A stretch of 64,000 nt of DNA from Nostoc sp. UHCC 0926 (GCF_028623165.1 NZ_CP117768.1:3100001-3164000), one strand, 5' to 3'; shown: positions 8,281 to 18,017, numbered from the stretch's first letter. The notes: generated by a model from the sequence alone, not told the origin. A program made the numbers and translations.

Positions 8281-10349
8281 AGCTGACTTCAATCAAGCTA
8301 TGCAACTTTCGCTCCTTTTATGGTACGACACCAGAGATGATCCTGGCTGGGGGAGATGCTCAAAACACGACAATTATTCATGGCAATAATGGCTCTGGTA
8401 AAACTAGCTTACTGAATGCCTTTACGTGGGTACTATATGATAAATTTAGTGCAGCGTTTGCATCGATAGAGCAGTTGGTAAATAAGCGGGCGATCGCAGA
8501 AAATCAAAAAGGTCAAGCTGTAGAATGTTGGGTAGAAATTGGCTGGGAACATGAAGGTAAACGCTATCGAGTTAAACGCGCCTGTCGGGGTTACAAAAAT
8601 GAAAGTGACTTTGATGCAGGCAAAACTCAATTAACTATGTGGGTTGGTGGGGATGATGGTAAATGGAATATACCAAATCAGCAACCAGACGATATAATCA
8701 ATCAAATTTTACCGGCTACTTTACATCAATATTTTTTCTTTGACGGCGAACGAATTGAAGAAATCGTTCGTTCTGACAAAAAAGCTGAAATTGCCGAAGC
8801 TACAAAAATTTTCTTGGGTGTGGAAGTAATCAACCGTTCCATCAGACATTTGGGAGATGCTAAAAAAACTTTAGAAAATGAGTTAAAAGCTATTGGTGAT
8901 TCTGAAACTAAACAACTGTTACGACAGCAAGAAAAAATAGAGCGAGAGCGTGAACGCATTACCAAACGGCAAACGGAAATTAAAGAAGAGTTAGAATATC
9001 AACAAACTTTTAAAAAAGAGACAAGTAACCGTTTGCGAGAATTGAGTGCTGCTAAGGAATTGCAAGAAAGATGGCAGGATTTAGAATCACAGAAAGCGGC
9101 GAATCAAGAAGAATATAAAAAAAGCAAAGAAGCGCTGAAAAAAGTTATTTCCGCGCGGGGTTATACCGTTTTACTGTCAGAAACTACAGCACAGTTCCGA
9201 GGAATTATCAATGATTTGAAGCAGAGAGGCGAGTTAACATCAGGAATATCGCGGGAATTTGTGAATGATTTACTCAATTCTCAGCGCTGTATTTGTGGCG
9301 CAGAATTACACGAGGGTAATCATTCTCATACTCATGTGAGTACTTGGTTAAATAGAGCAGGTTCTTCAGCGGTGGAAGAAACTGCAATTCGGATGAGCGC
9401 ACAAGTAGATGAAATTGATAAGCAAGCCATAGTATTTTGGGAAGAAGTTGATAGAGAACAAACTAGAATTAATCAATTAAGGCAAAGTATATCCCAAGTT
9501 GAAGCCGATTTAGACAATATTCAAGAACGGTTGCGAAAAGATGCTAATGAAGAAATTAGCAGTTTGCAAAAACGCTTAGATGAAATTGAAAGTAAAATTG
9601 ATGAATTGAATCGAGAACAGGGTGCAAATCAGCAGCAAATTGCTCAACTCACAACTGAAATTGAAGGTTTAAATAAACAAATTGCTAAACAAAAACTGAA
9701 TGAAGATAAGCAAACTTTAGCACAGCGACGGATTAACGCCACTCAAGATGCAATCGAACGCTTAACAGAAGTTAGAAATCGTCAAGAACAACAATTTCGC
9801 CTACAACTAGAAAAGCGAGTCCAAGAGATATTCACCGAAATTTCTGTGACTCCATACATTCCTAGAATTAGCGATAAATATGAACTGACATTAGTGGAAA
9901 ATACCACAGGTGTAGAAGCACCAGTTGCAGCATCCACTGGGGAGAATCAAATTCTCAGTTTATCCTTTATTGCCAGCATCATTGACAAAGTACGCGAATG
10001 GAGTGAGAAGCGGAAAATGATGATGATTCCCGATAGTAGCACTTTCCCAATTGTCATGGATTCACCCTTCGGTAGTTTAGATGAAAGTTCGCGGCGACAT
10101 ATTGCGAAGACAATTCCGCAATTAGCGAATCAGTTGATAGTTTTAGTTACTAAGACTCAGTGGCGGGGTGAAGTAGAAGCAGAAATGACAGACAGAATCG
10201 GTAGAGAATATGTGCTTACGTATTATTCATCTAAGCCTGATTGCGAACAAGATTATATTGAGTTGGCTGGGGAAAGATATCCTTTGGTGAAACAAAGTCC
10301 GAATGAGTATGAATATACTGAAATTATCGCGGTTGAACGTAATGTTTAA
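8277..10349 (+). CDS. SMC/Rad50-like AAA ATPase of the Dnd island
   Basis: This 690-aa ABC-type ATPase has an N-terminal Walker A HGNNGSGKTS (35-44), long coiled coils (about 195-305 and 390-505) around a central CICGAEL half-hook near residue 340, a signature-like STGENQILSLSF near 550, and Walker B PIVMDSPFGSLDE with a catalytic acidic residue near 600. The fold is that of RecN/Rad50/DndD proteins. It is distinct from the true DndD at 18475: the N-terminus, hook and C-terminus differ. Genes like it have been labelled DndD on similarity. It likely forms a DNA-acting machine with the small protein upstream and may be an additional restriction or modification component. The function is inferred from fold and location. 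Confidence 0.8.
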   Translation: MKLTSIKLCNFRSFYGTTPEMILAGGDAQNTTIIHGNNGSGKTSLLNAFTWVLYDKFSAAFASIEQLVNKRAIAENQKGQAVECWVEIGWEHEGKRYRVKRACRGYKNESDFDAGKTQLTMWVGGDDGKWNIPNQQPDDIINQILPATLHQYFFFDGERIEEIVRSDKKAEIAEATKIFLGVEVINRSIRHLGDAKKTLENELKAIGDSETKQLLRQQEKIERERERITKRQTEIKEELEYQQTFKKETSNRLRELSAAKELQERWQDLESQKAANQEEYKKSKEALKKVISARGYTVLLSETTAQFRGIINDLKQRGELTSGISREFVNDLLNSQRCICGAELHEGNHSHTHVSTWLNRAGSSAVEETAIRMSAQVDEIDKQAIVFWEEVDREQTRINQLRQSISQVEADLDNIQERLRKDANEEISSLQKRLDEIESKIDELNREQGANQQQIAQLTTEIEGLNKQIAKQKLNEDKQTLAQRRINATQDAIERLTEVRNRQEQQFRLQLEKRVQEIFTEISVTPYIPRISDKYELTLVENTTGVEAPVAASTGENQILSLSFIASIIDKVREWSEKRKMMMIPDSSTFPIVMDSPFGSLDESSRRHIAKTIPQLANQLIVLVTKTQWRGEVEAEMTDRIGREYVLTYYSSKPDCEQDYIELAGERYPLVKQSPNEYEYTEIIAVERNV

Positions 10350-10360
10350 AGGATGAAGTT

Positions 10361-10930
10361 ATGGTTGCGAGTCCAGACGGAAAGTATATGACTCCCCAGG
10401 AATACTTGGAATGGGAAGAACACCAAGATATTAAATACGAATATATCAATGGTGAAGTATTCGCCATGACTGGGGGTACTATTCCCCATACTACTATTGC
10501 TCTCAATTTGGCTTCGGCGTTAAAAAGCCACTTACGAGGTGGTTCGTGTCGCGCTTTTATGGCGGATGCAAAAGTAGGTGTATCTGAAAATGGGCCGTTT
10601 CACTATCCAGATGTTGTTGTGAGTTGTGATGAAAGGGACAGACAAGCTATTAAATTTATTCAGTATCCTTGTCTAATTGTCGAAGTTCTCTCTCCTAGTA
10701 CAGAAGCTTACGACAGAGGTCGTAAATTTATTCAGTATCGCCGTATCCAGACTTTACAAGAATATGTCCTCATTGACGCTGAAAAAATTAGTTTAGATTG
10801 CTTTCGGCTAAACGACAGAGGAATCTGGGAGTTACATCCTTATGAAGAAGGGGATGAAGTTCATTTAACTAGTGTTGATTTTCACTTTCCTATTTCTTTG
10901 GTTTATGAGGATGTTCAGTTTTCAATATAA
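10361..10930 (+). CDS. Uma2 family (DUF820) putative endonuclease
   Basis: A 189-aa PD-(D/E)xK-fold protein. The core residues are visible: Asp84 in YPDVVV, Glu108 in LIVEVLSPST and Lys122 in GRKFIQY. It begins 11 bp after the SMC-like ATPase, with AAAGGATGAAGTT providing a ribosome site, so it probably shares that transcript. Uma2 genes exist in dozens of copies in Nostoc genomes and are proposed nucleases of unknown biological role. Its presence here may be incidental or linked to the Dnd cassette. Confidence 0.9.
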   Translation: MVASPDGKYMTPQEYLEWEEHQDIKYEYINGEVFAMTGGTIPHTTIALNLASALKSHLRGGSCRAFMADAKVGVSENGPFHYPDVVVSCDERDRQAIKFIQYPCLIVEVLSPSTEAYDRGRKFIQYRRIQTLQEYVLIDAEKISLDCFRLNDRGIWELHPYEEGDEVHLTSVDFHFPISLVYEDVQFSI

Positions 10931-11015
10931 GTTTTGGAGAAACGAACCGCCAAGGCGCAGAGGACGCAAAGAGAAGAGAAGATGGTGAAATTGAGATTAT
11001 CCCTAACTAAGTTTT

Positions 11016-11567
11016 ATGAGTATTAAAACTGAAGTAACTATTGAAGATTTGTACCACTTACCTGACAATTGGAAAGCAGAGATTGTCAATGGAAAATTGC
11101 TGCTGATGTCTCCAACTGGATTTTTACCAGGACGTGCAGGCGGTGAAATTTATGCTAATTTGCGTGATTATGAACGACTGACAAAAAGTGGCTATGCTTT
11201 ACCTGATAATGTTGGTTTTATTGTCAATCTCCCTCATCGTCGTTCTTTAAGTCCTAATGCCGCATTTTATACTGGCAAACCTACAGGTGGCAAGTTCCTT
11301 AATGGTGCGCCTGTGTTTGCTGCTGAGGTGAGAAGTGAAAATGATTATGGTGAGACAGCAGAGAAAGATATGGCTAGCAAACGCCGTGATTATTTTGCGG
11401 CGGGTACTTTGGTAGTTTGGGATGTGGATGTACTCAAAGAGGAAGTAATTAGAGTATATCGTGCTGATAATCCTGAAGAACCGCAAGTATATCGCCGTGG
11501 TGAGGTGGTGGAAGCTGAACCCGCAGTACCAGGATGGACTATGTTGGTGGATAATTTGTTTGTTTAA
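11016..11567 (+). CDS. Uma2 family protein with altered active site
   Basis: A 183-aa Uma2/DUF820 protein of the subgroup with MSPTG near the start and a FAAEVRSENDYG core. The first catalytic acid, normally Asp in an SPDAAF motif, is Asn81 here (LSPNAAF). The Glu in AAEVRSE and the Lys in MASKRRDYF remain. The change would be expected to weaken or abolish metal-dependent cleavage if the fold works like other PD-(D/E)xK enzymes. It lies 85 bp after the first Uma2 gene, on the same strand. Confidence 0.88.
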   Translation: MSIKTEVTIEDLYHLPDNWKAEIVNGKLLLMSPTGFLPGRAGGEIYANLRDYERLTKSGYALPDNVGFIVNLPHRRSLSPNAAFYTGKPTGGKFLNGAPVFAAEVRSENDYGETAEKDMASKRRDYFAAGTLVVWDVDVLKEEVIRVYRADNPEEPQVYRRGEVVEAEPAVPGWTMLVDNLFV

Positions 11568-11682
11568 GTGATCGCCTACATACTATTATAAAATAATACC
11601 TTGGTAAGTGCGTAGGCGCAGCCAGCCGTAGGCATCGCTTTTGGCCGTCGGTTAATATAGCAACAATGTAGATATTAATATC

Positions 11683-12156
11683 ATGGCTGAAACTGGCAGA
11701 ATCAGGGTTGCTAAAGATAAGGCTGAGTTGGTGAAGGATTTAACATCTTCAGATGGTGGAACAGGGCCTTTTAATACTTTTGCTGATGTTATTGTATTTG
11801 CAGCTGCGTTGGGTGCAAAGCGTAAAAAGCGTGTGCCTTTAGGGGAAATTTCTAAAAGGGAACCGTCACCAATACCCCAAGAACAGTTTATAGTTAGGGG
11901 ATATAATACGGTAATAAATTTAATAGCAATTGCTGAAATTCAAGATATAAAAGTTTTATCACTGCAAGAAGGAAACAATAACGAAAAACGTAATTATATC
12001 TTTGAAGAATATGCCAATGGTGGACTTGAAATCTTACAATCAGAAATCCGGGGCGCAGTAGATTATTCTGAAAGAATTTTATTGATACTCAGTTCTGAAA
12101 GGTTTAAAGATAACTCTGAAGAAGAGGATTTTGATTTAAGCAAATTTCTTTCATAA
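11683..12156 (+). CDS. DNA phosphorothioation-associated protein 4 (dnd_assoc_4-like)
   Basis: A 157-aa soluble protein. The segments RIRVAKDKAELVKDL, TFADVIVFAAALG and KKRVPLGEISKREPSPIPQE, followed by an acidic tail ending LSKFLS, match what I recall of the small Dnd-associated family TIGR04062, found only with dnd clusters. No catalytic motif is evident. It lies between Uma2 and HNH genes inside the Dnd island, on the strand of dndCDE. Its biochemical role is unknown; it may support restriction. Confidence 0.7.
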   Translation: MAETGRIRVAKDKAELVKDLTSSDGGTGPFNTFADVIVFAAALGAKRKKRVPLGEISKREPSPIPQEQFIVRGYNTVINLIAIAEIQDIKVLSLQEGNNNEKRNYIFEEYANGGLEILQSEIRGAVDYSERILLILSSERFKDNSEEEDFDLSKFLS

Positions 12157-12229
12157 ATCACTATCAATCCACGCTTAATAATTACAATCAGACTGAGAAA
12201 ATAGTTGTGATTTATATAAAAATTAAACA

Positions 12230-13210
12230 ATGAGTAAAGTACAACAGTCAGCAAATCAGCGAAATTTAGTTTATTATTGTGAATCTTTGTCTAATATTAA
12301 GGTGTATAAAAGTCAGAAAAATGGTGATGCTCTTAATAAACCCATATTACTTTTATCTATAATTGACCTAATAACACAATATTTAATCACAGATAATCGT
12401 ATCACTATATCAGATAAATTGATTGATACCTTCAAGAAGTATTGGGAAGTACTCGCTTCTAGTACTTTTAAGGGAAGTGATTTTGCGCTTCCTTTTTTTC
12501 ATCTAAAAAATGATAATGCTAAATTTTGGCATCTCAAGTATAGTTCTAGATATGATGGTGGTCGTCCGCAAACAATTCCCAAACTCAAGGAAGATGTTGA
12601 CTATGCACATTTGGATGATGAACTATTTAATTTCATTCAAGATGAAATTTCTAGGCAAATATTAATTGACGCACTTGTTTCAGCTTGGCTCCCATCTGAA
12701 GATAATCCGATAGAAAAATTTTTAACTATTAACCAAAATTTTCAAGATTTCCCCTTAAAAATAGAAAAAACTATTGAGTCTAGTAATTTAGATACTAATC
12801 CTAGATGGGGCTTAAGAAAAGCAGTAATTAGAAATGCTTTTTTTAGGAAAGCAATTGTAAATATTTATGATTACAAATGCGCTTTTTGTGGGATAAAAGT
12901 AACTAAATCTGTAAGTCAAAACATTGTTGATGGCGCACATATAAAGCCATTTTCACAATTCTATGACAGTAGAATTCATAATGGAATAGCATTATGTAAA
13001 AACCATCATTAGGCATTTGATCGCGGTTGGTTTGCTGTAGATGAGCAATACAAAATCATAGTTAGCAATGATTTGGAAGAAGCATCTCCCCATGCTAAAC
13101 CTATGAAATATTTTCATGGTGAAACAATACTTCTACCAAATACAGAGCAACACTTTCCAGAACTGGAAGCGCTGCAATGGCATCGCCAAAATATATTTCA
13201 ATCAAGATGA
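12230..13210 (+). pseudogene. HNH restriction-type endonuclease interrupted by an in-frame amber codon
   Basis: The ATG at 12230 opens 260 codons ending at TAG 13010-13012, directly after CKNHH of the HNH motif. The same frame then continues for 65 codons to TGA 13208-13210 with family-like sequence (AFDRGWFAVDEQYKI). Homologues typically read HHWAFDRG, so a TGG-to-TAG change is the simplest explanation. The Cys pairs (CAFC and LCKNHH), the DGAHIKP motif and the N-terminal domain of COG3440-type predicted restriction endonucleases are intact. The gene probably made a nuclease of the Dnd restriction set and now yields a truncated product, unless the amber codon is suppressed or is a sequencing error. 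Confidence 0.85.
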
Positions 13211-13216
13211 AATTCA

Positions 13217-13260
13217 AACTATACCCATATAAGAGTTTAACTCCCAATATGGGTATAGTT
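13217..13260. terminator. Bidirectional terminator-like hairpin
   Basis: AACTATACCCATAT (13217-13230) and ATATGGGTATAGTT (13247-13260) form a perfect 14-bp stem with a 16-base loop. It sits between the convergent HNH pseudogene and the AIPR-like gene, where a two-way terminator is expected. Confidence 0.75.
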
Positions 13261-13282
13261 ATTAATGCTCAGGTAAGTTTAA

Positions 13283-14488
13283 CTATTCAGTTAATTTCAA
13301 CATGGGAACTAAAAGAAGGTTAGACCATGTTGAAGCAGAACGTCCAAAGGCGGCTGGATTTCCCCTCCCCTCATTTCTGTAAGCGGTTAGCAAGTTATTC
13401 AGGAGGGTGTTTCCCATCTCATCCCATAACTTTTCGACAGGACTCTCCCACTTTCCATCTTTGATAAATACACGGAAGGCTGCAAGTATAGGAAATACAA
13501 AAGTAATGGGAAGGGTGTGATTAAATTGCTTACCTGTAATGAACTGATAAGTCTTTTTTTCAACGCCGTTTAACTTACTCAGCCCTTTTTGCCGATCGTA
13601 CTCATCACGAAGACACTCCTCAATATAGAGTACATCTTTAAGTAAAGGCACAATCTCACTAAAGTCTTCCTTTTTCCAATTCTTAATGAGAGTTCCGTAT
13701 GCAGAGCAAGTTGCACTAGGATTTTTAGGTGAACCGTCTGAACCTCGCCAGGGGTACAACTTATTATTAATGCAAGCAAGGCGACGAACCAAATCAGTCA
13801 CATCGAATTGCTTATTTTCGCCTTCTCTGAAAGCAACATAAGGTTTACATCCAGCAGGAAGGTATTCTTCGATGATGTCCCAATCTCCAGCTAGATTTTT
13901 AAGACTAAACTCCTCAACACTCTCACTAGTATTACGATACCTGCTAATATTTGATATTTCTTCTTGGCTAATGTTGACCAGCACAAAAATTTGCACACTA
14001 GCATCTTCCAACTCTGAGTAGTCAGCTTTACCAGTTTGTTGGTTAAGTTTTGGTTTAGATCCTTTTAATTTTAATTTATCGTAATGACTGCGGGCTTTTG
14101 TGATAGCAGTGTAAGTGTGCCCACCATTTACGATACCATTACCTATGAAATTATCTTCCTGTCCCTCCTCAGGACTAACAAGTAAAAGCTCAACGTCAAA
14201 CCCTCCACCAACACCATGACCTTTAACCTGTATGGAGTCTGCAACAATTAAAATTCCATTGTTGTAGAAAATAAACTCTTCTGGCTTTTGTGCCAGAGTA
14301 GTCAACATACTTTTCACAGTCCGCCGATTTTCGTTGGCTAGTCTGGCATTGGGATCTAGAGGTAAACCTTGAGGCACTTGGCATAGAGGGACTGTCAGAT
14401 TCCAAATTACTCGACTGGACTCTTTGTCCTCTTTATATGCTTTACAAGCAGCAGTCGCAAAGAAAGGAGCTGTTATTTTTGTAGCCAT
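13283..14488 (-). CDS. AIPR-like protein
   Basis: A 401-aa soluble protein with the marks of the AIPR (abortive infection phage resistance) family: FIFYNNGILIVAD around 72-84, then NFIGNGIVNGGHTYTAIT at 113-130, followed by a VFVLVNISQEE-type segment and an SVEEFSLKNLAGDWD segment. AIPR proteins accompany many defence systems; the biochemical role is not settled. It is transcribed in the same direction as the DGQHR gene at 14612-16204, which lies 123 bp upstream of it, and opposite to dndCDE. The two may form a sensor or regulatory pair of the Dnd system. Confidence 0.75.
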   Translation of the reverse strand: MATKITAPFFATAACKAYKEDKESSRVIWNLTVPLCQVPQGLPLDPNARLANENRRTVKSMLTTLAQKPEEFIFYNNGILIVADSIQVKGHGVGGGFDVELLLVSPEEGQEDNFIGNGIVNGGHTYTAITKARSHYDKLKLKGSKPKLNQQTGKADYSELEDASVQIFVLVNISQEEISNISRYRNTSESVEEFSLKNLAGDWDIIEEYLPAGCKPYVAFREGENKQFDVTDLVRRLACINNKLYPWRGSDGSPKNPSATCSAYGTLIKNWKKEDFSEIVPLLKDVLYIEECLRDEYDRQKGLSKLNGVEKKTYQFITGKQFNHTLPITFVFPILAAFRVFIKDGKWESPVEKLWDEMGNTLLNNLLTAYRNEGRGNPAAFGRSASTWSNLLLVPMLKLTE

Positions 14489-14611
14489 TTATTTTTCCTG
14501 CGCTCTACGGAACGCCTTGCTTATGTTTTATGCCCAACTGGACACTCACAAAATTATACACTCGTATTTTGGCTAAATGCAACTACAGAAACGTCATCTT
14601 ATATACAATCC

Positions 14612-16204
14612 TTACAGGACATATGGAAGTCCTACTTGCTTGGGTTCAACAAACTCGCCATCAAAACCTATTGTTTTATTTTCAACAGTCCTAGCATCCG
14701 CCAAAGCCTTACGAAGTTCAGCACGTTCCATCTGTTCCTGAACTCCACCCAGAATGTAAACCAATAACTTCGCCGCCAAATCTCGTCCAGCAACCTGCAC
14801 CCGCTTTTTATTTGGGTCATACAAAACCCCATACCACAGAGATTGGGGATATTCCATACCACTAAAACCACCTTGCTGGTCAAACTTCCGCAGTTTCTTA
14901 AAAATATCTACTAGGGAGAAACCTTTTTTAAAAACCAAAATTCCGATAGCTTGCGCTAATGCAACTTGAGCAACCGGACGAAAAAGCATATTTCCTTCAC
15001 CTCCATCTTTCTCAAAGCTGAACCTCCGCAAAGCTGGTGTATCCTCGTGTTCTAAAATCTTATAACTGGAAAGACTAGCCAAAGAATCAAATAGCTTTCT
15101 AAATTCCTCAATTCCCTGCTCAAGTTCTTCATCCTCTGGACGCATGGGAATAAGACCTTTCTCCAAGGGTTTCCAGTGAGGGAACTTTTGACCCAAATAT
15201 CGTTCAGACATATCTTGCAGAGCTTGCGAAGTCGTCAAAACTGTAGAATTGGAGGCTACTGTTGCACTATTCCAATTGACGCGGGGATTGCGCTCTTGTC
15301 GTTGTTCTAATAGTGGATGTGTAACTGCAATTTTTCTAGCAACGATCGCAAAACCATCATCTTCATTCAACTGTGTTAGCTGACCTTTAGTCAACGGTGC
15401 AGCCATCAGGTTGACATGAACAAAAATCGATCTCACCCTCCGCCTCGCTTGGGTGCGAGTTTCCCCAGTCGCTACCGCACAGATGAACTCAATACCAATT
15501 TTTTCCTTGGGTAAATTTTGCAAGTAAGCAAGGTCTACTTGGTAGTTGTCAATCAAATCATTTACTGTAATAAAACTGTCATCAGCAGCTTTATCTTTTT
15601 TATAGCGCTGGAGTTTACGAGTTTTAATTAACTTCATCAACCCCTGTACACCCATTAATCGGTGTTGACCATCTAGTGCATAAATAGTCACATCATCCTC
15701 AGAAATATTTAGCAGACCTACTTTGCCGTCTTTATCTAGGGGTATGAAATCAGTAGTAGACTTTGTGGCGCATCCTTCACTATCCCACTCAGCAGCTTTG
15801 GGATTATCCACCCACGGTTGATTAATTACTACCAGCACTGGTGGAAACTTATGGTTGTGTCGAGCCGCTAAATACTGGACTAGAGGTGCTTGACGTGACC
15901 AATCAAGGGGACGCTGCTGAATTTCATCAATGCTATCTGCATCAATCTCGACATTATCAGTATCTGGATTGTACTTTTTTTGAAACAGAGGTAAGTCAGA
16001 AGCGAAGTGAACACGATCTGCAAACCATTCCAGTGTAACAGAGCTAACATAAGCCTCAGTACCCCCCATCTCAGTTTTTTGAACGAGAATCTGATCTTTT
16101 TTTCCTAAAAACTTCTCCAGGAGCAAATCTAGCACCTGTTTTTCCTTGTTTTCCCGTTCCATGTACTCTCTAGCAATATCAGCAGTTGGGTCAGAGTCTT
16201 TCAT
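14612..16204 (-). CDS. DGQHR-domain protein (DndB-like)
   Basis: A 530-aa protein with the signature ALDGQHRLMG (DGQHR at 178-182), as in DndB and the wider DGQHR family (TIGR03187). It is longer than typical DndB (about 360 aa). In studied dnd clusters DndB is a DNA-binding repressor of the operon and also prevents futile modification. Here it is divergent from dndC across 160 bp, a position consistent with controlling that promoter. Conserved pieces include PVLVVINQPW, RRRVRSIFVHVNLMA and LTKGQLTQLNEDD. Whether it is the true DndB or a paralogue cannot be decided here. Confidence 0.8.
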   Translation of the reverse strand: MKDSDPTADIAREYMERENKEKQVLDLLLEKFLGKKDQILVQKTEMGGTEAYVSSVTLEWFADRVHFASDLPLFQKKYNPDTDNVEIDADSIDEIQQRPLDWSRQAPLVQYLAARHNHKFPPVLVVINQPWVDNPKAAEWDSEGCATKSTTDFIPLDKDGKVGLLNISEDDVTIYALDGQHRLMGVQGLMKLIKTRKLQRYKKDKAADDSFITVNDLIDNYQVDLAYLQNLPKEKIGIEFICAVATGETRTQARRRVRSIFVHVNLMAAPLTKGQLTQLNEDDGFAIVARKIAVTHPLLEQRQERNPRVNWNSATVASNSTVLTTSQALQDMSERYLGQKFPHWKPLEKGLIPMRPEDEELEQGIEEFRKLFDSLASLSSYKILEHEDTPALRRFSFEKDGGEGNMLFRPVAQVALAQAIGILVFKKGFSLVDIFKKLRKFDQQGGFSGMEYPQSLWYGVLYDPNKKRVQVAGRDLAAKLLVYILGGVQEQMERAELRKALADARTVENKTIGFDGEFVEPKQVGLPYVL

Positions 16205-16364
16205 GTTAATTTTTAAAACTTGTGTATAAAATATTAAATTATAATTCGTGTTACGATTAGGAATTTATTAATTTTTTGCCTTAAAGTCTGTACAATACAG
16301 TGGCTACCCTCAGAACAATTCAAGGAAGGGTGAAGAATATCCATATTTCAATAGGTAAGGAAAA

Positions 16365-18005
16365 ATGGCTACAGCACAACAGCAAGAGGATAAAAATCAG
16401 CAAGTACGTACTGTAGCAGAGTTAGTGGACTATATCCAAGCTCTCACCACTGAAATTCAAGAATTATACTGTTTAGATGAGATACCTTGGGTGGTGGGCT
16501 ATTCGGGCGGAAAAGATAGTACTGCAACCTTACAGCTTATCTGGAATGCGATCGCAGCACTCCCCCAGGAAAAGAGAACTAAAACAATCCATGTTATTAC
16601 AACTGATACGCTGGTAGAAAACCCTGTGGTCTCTGTTTGGGTACGTAACTCTTTAGAACAGATGGAAGTTGCTGCTAAAGAGCAAGAAATGCCAATTGAA
16701 CCCCATTTGCTTTATCCTGCAATTAAGGATACCTTTTGGGTAAACTTAATTGGGAAAGGCTACCCAGCGCCGCGAAACAGATTTAGATGGTGTACTGAAC
16801 GTCTTAAAATTCAACCATCTGATAGCTTTATCCGTGCAGTTATTAGGTCTAGTGGTGAAGTAATTCTTGTCTTAGGTACACGCAAGGCTGAAAGTACGAA
16901 ACGTGCTGCTACGATGGCTAAACATAGAGAATCGCGGGTACGTGATCACATAAATACTAATCCCAACCGACCTAACTCATTGATTTATCTTCCTATTGAA
17001 GATTGGCGTACTGATGAAGTTTGGATTTACTTAAATCAGTGGCAAAATTCTTGGGGATATAGCAACAAAGACTTATTCATTATGTATCGAGGTGCAACAG
17101 CCGATAATGAATGTCCACTAGTTGTTGATACTTCTACTCCTAGCTGTGGTGATTCCCGATTTGGCTGCTGGGTTTGCACAATAGTTAGTAAGGATAAATC
17201 GATGGAGGCAATGATCCAAAATGATGAAGAGAAAGAATGGATGCAGCCGCTATTAGATATTCGTAATGAACTAGATATTAAAGATGACTGGGACAAGAGA
17301 GATTTCCGTCGCATTTGGGGAGATGTCCAACTATTTGAACGCAATAAAAACGGAGAAAACTCTGTTGAACCAATACCTGGACCATATACTAAATATTGGC
17401 GGGAATATTGGCTCAGAGGATTATTAGAAGCGCAAACAAAAACCCGCTGTACAGCGCCAGAAAATATGCGCGATATCACCCTAATTACTCTCGAAGAAAT
17501 GAGCGAAATTCGCCGTATTTGGCTAGAAGAAAAACACGAATTTGATGATAGCTTACCCCGAATTTATCAAGAAGTGACTGGCGAAGAATTTCAAGACCCC
17601 CGTCCTGGTGCTGACTATAGTCTACTAGGTCGTGATGAATGGGCTGTGTTAGAAGAAATCTGTGCAGATGATAGTATGCACTTGGAACTCATGGCTAAAC
17701 TTTTAGACACAGAACGCCAATTTCGGAAAATGTCCCGTCGTGTGGGAATCTACGACACCCTTGAAAAATGCTTTGCTACAAGTTCGCGTTCTAAAGATGA
17801 AGCAGTTCAAAATGCTCATTTAAAGCGGGATTTGAAAACAGCAGCTGAAGAAGGTGATATTGAAAAGGTCAAGCAGCTAACTTTAGCAGATTTTGCCACA
17901 CCCGACACACAAGCGATCGCGCCTGATGCACAAGTTGACGCAACAAACCTCACAAAATCTGATGCTGAGATAAAAACTTGGGGAAATATGAAATTTAAAA
18001 AATAG
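16365..18005 (+). CDS. dndC: DndC, DNA phosphorothioation sulfurtransferase
   Basis: A PAPS-reductase-fold protein of 546 aa. The ATP-binding SGGKDS (47-52), RWCTERLK with Cys143, and a cysteine set Cys250, Cys261, Cys268 and Cys271 (GDSRFGCWVC) fit the iron-sulfur cluster of DndC. In the pathway DndC activates and transfers sulfur to the DNA backbone, replacing a non-bridging oxygen, with sulfur from a cysteine desulfurase (DndA or IscS). No dndA is visible here, so a housekeeping IscS/SufS is likely used. The length is close to that of other DndC proteins; the C-terminal 60 residues are acidic and variable. Confidence 0.93.
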   Translation: MATAQQQEDKNQQVRTVAELVDYIQALTTEIQELYCLDEIPWVVGYSGGKDSTATLQLIWNAIAALPQEKRTKTIHVITTDTLVENPVVSVWVRNSLEQMEVAAKEQEMPIEPHLLYPAIKDTFWVNLIGKGYPAPRNRFRWCTERLKIQPSDSFIRAVIRSSGEVILVLGTRKAESTKRAATMAKHRESRVRDHINTNPNRPNSLIYLPIEDWRTDEVWIYLNQWQNSWGYSNKDLFIMYRGATADNECPLVVDTSTPSCGDSRFGCWVCTIVSKDKSMEAMIQNDEEKEWMQPLLDIRNELDIKDDWDKRDFRRIWGDVQLFERNKNGENSVEPIPGPYTKYWREYWLRGLLEAQTKTRCTAPENMRDITLITLEEMSEIRRIWLEEKHEFDDSLPRIYQEVTGEEFQDPRPGADYSLLGRDEWAVLEEICADDSMHLELMAKLLDTERQFRKMSRRVGIYDTLEKCFATSSRSKDEAVQNAHLKRDLKTAAEEGDIEKVKQLTLADFATPDTQAIAPDAQVDATNLTKSDAEIKTWGNMKFKK

Positions 18006-18017
18006 GTACACAGTGCT

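Noticed and set aside
8277..10349. Calling the SMC-like ATPase a second DndD
   Set aside because: It shares the ABC-ATPase fold, but its N-terminal signature, hook and C-terminus differ from the DndD at 18475.
16205..16364. Promoter elements between the DGQHR gene and dndC
   Set aside because: TACAAT at 16291-16296 could be a -10 box, but no convincing -35 box at proper spacing is visible on either strand.
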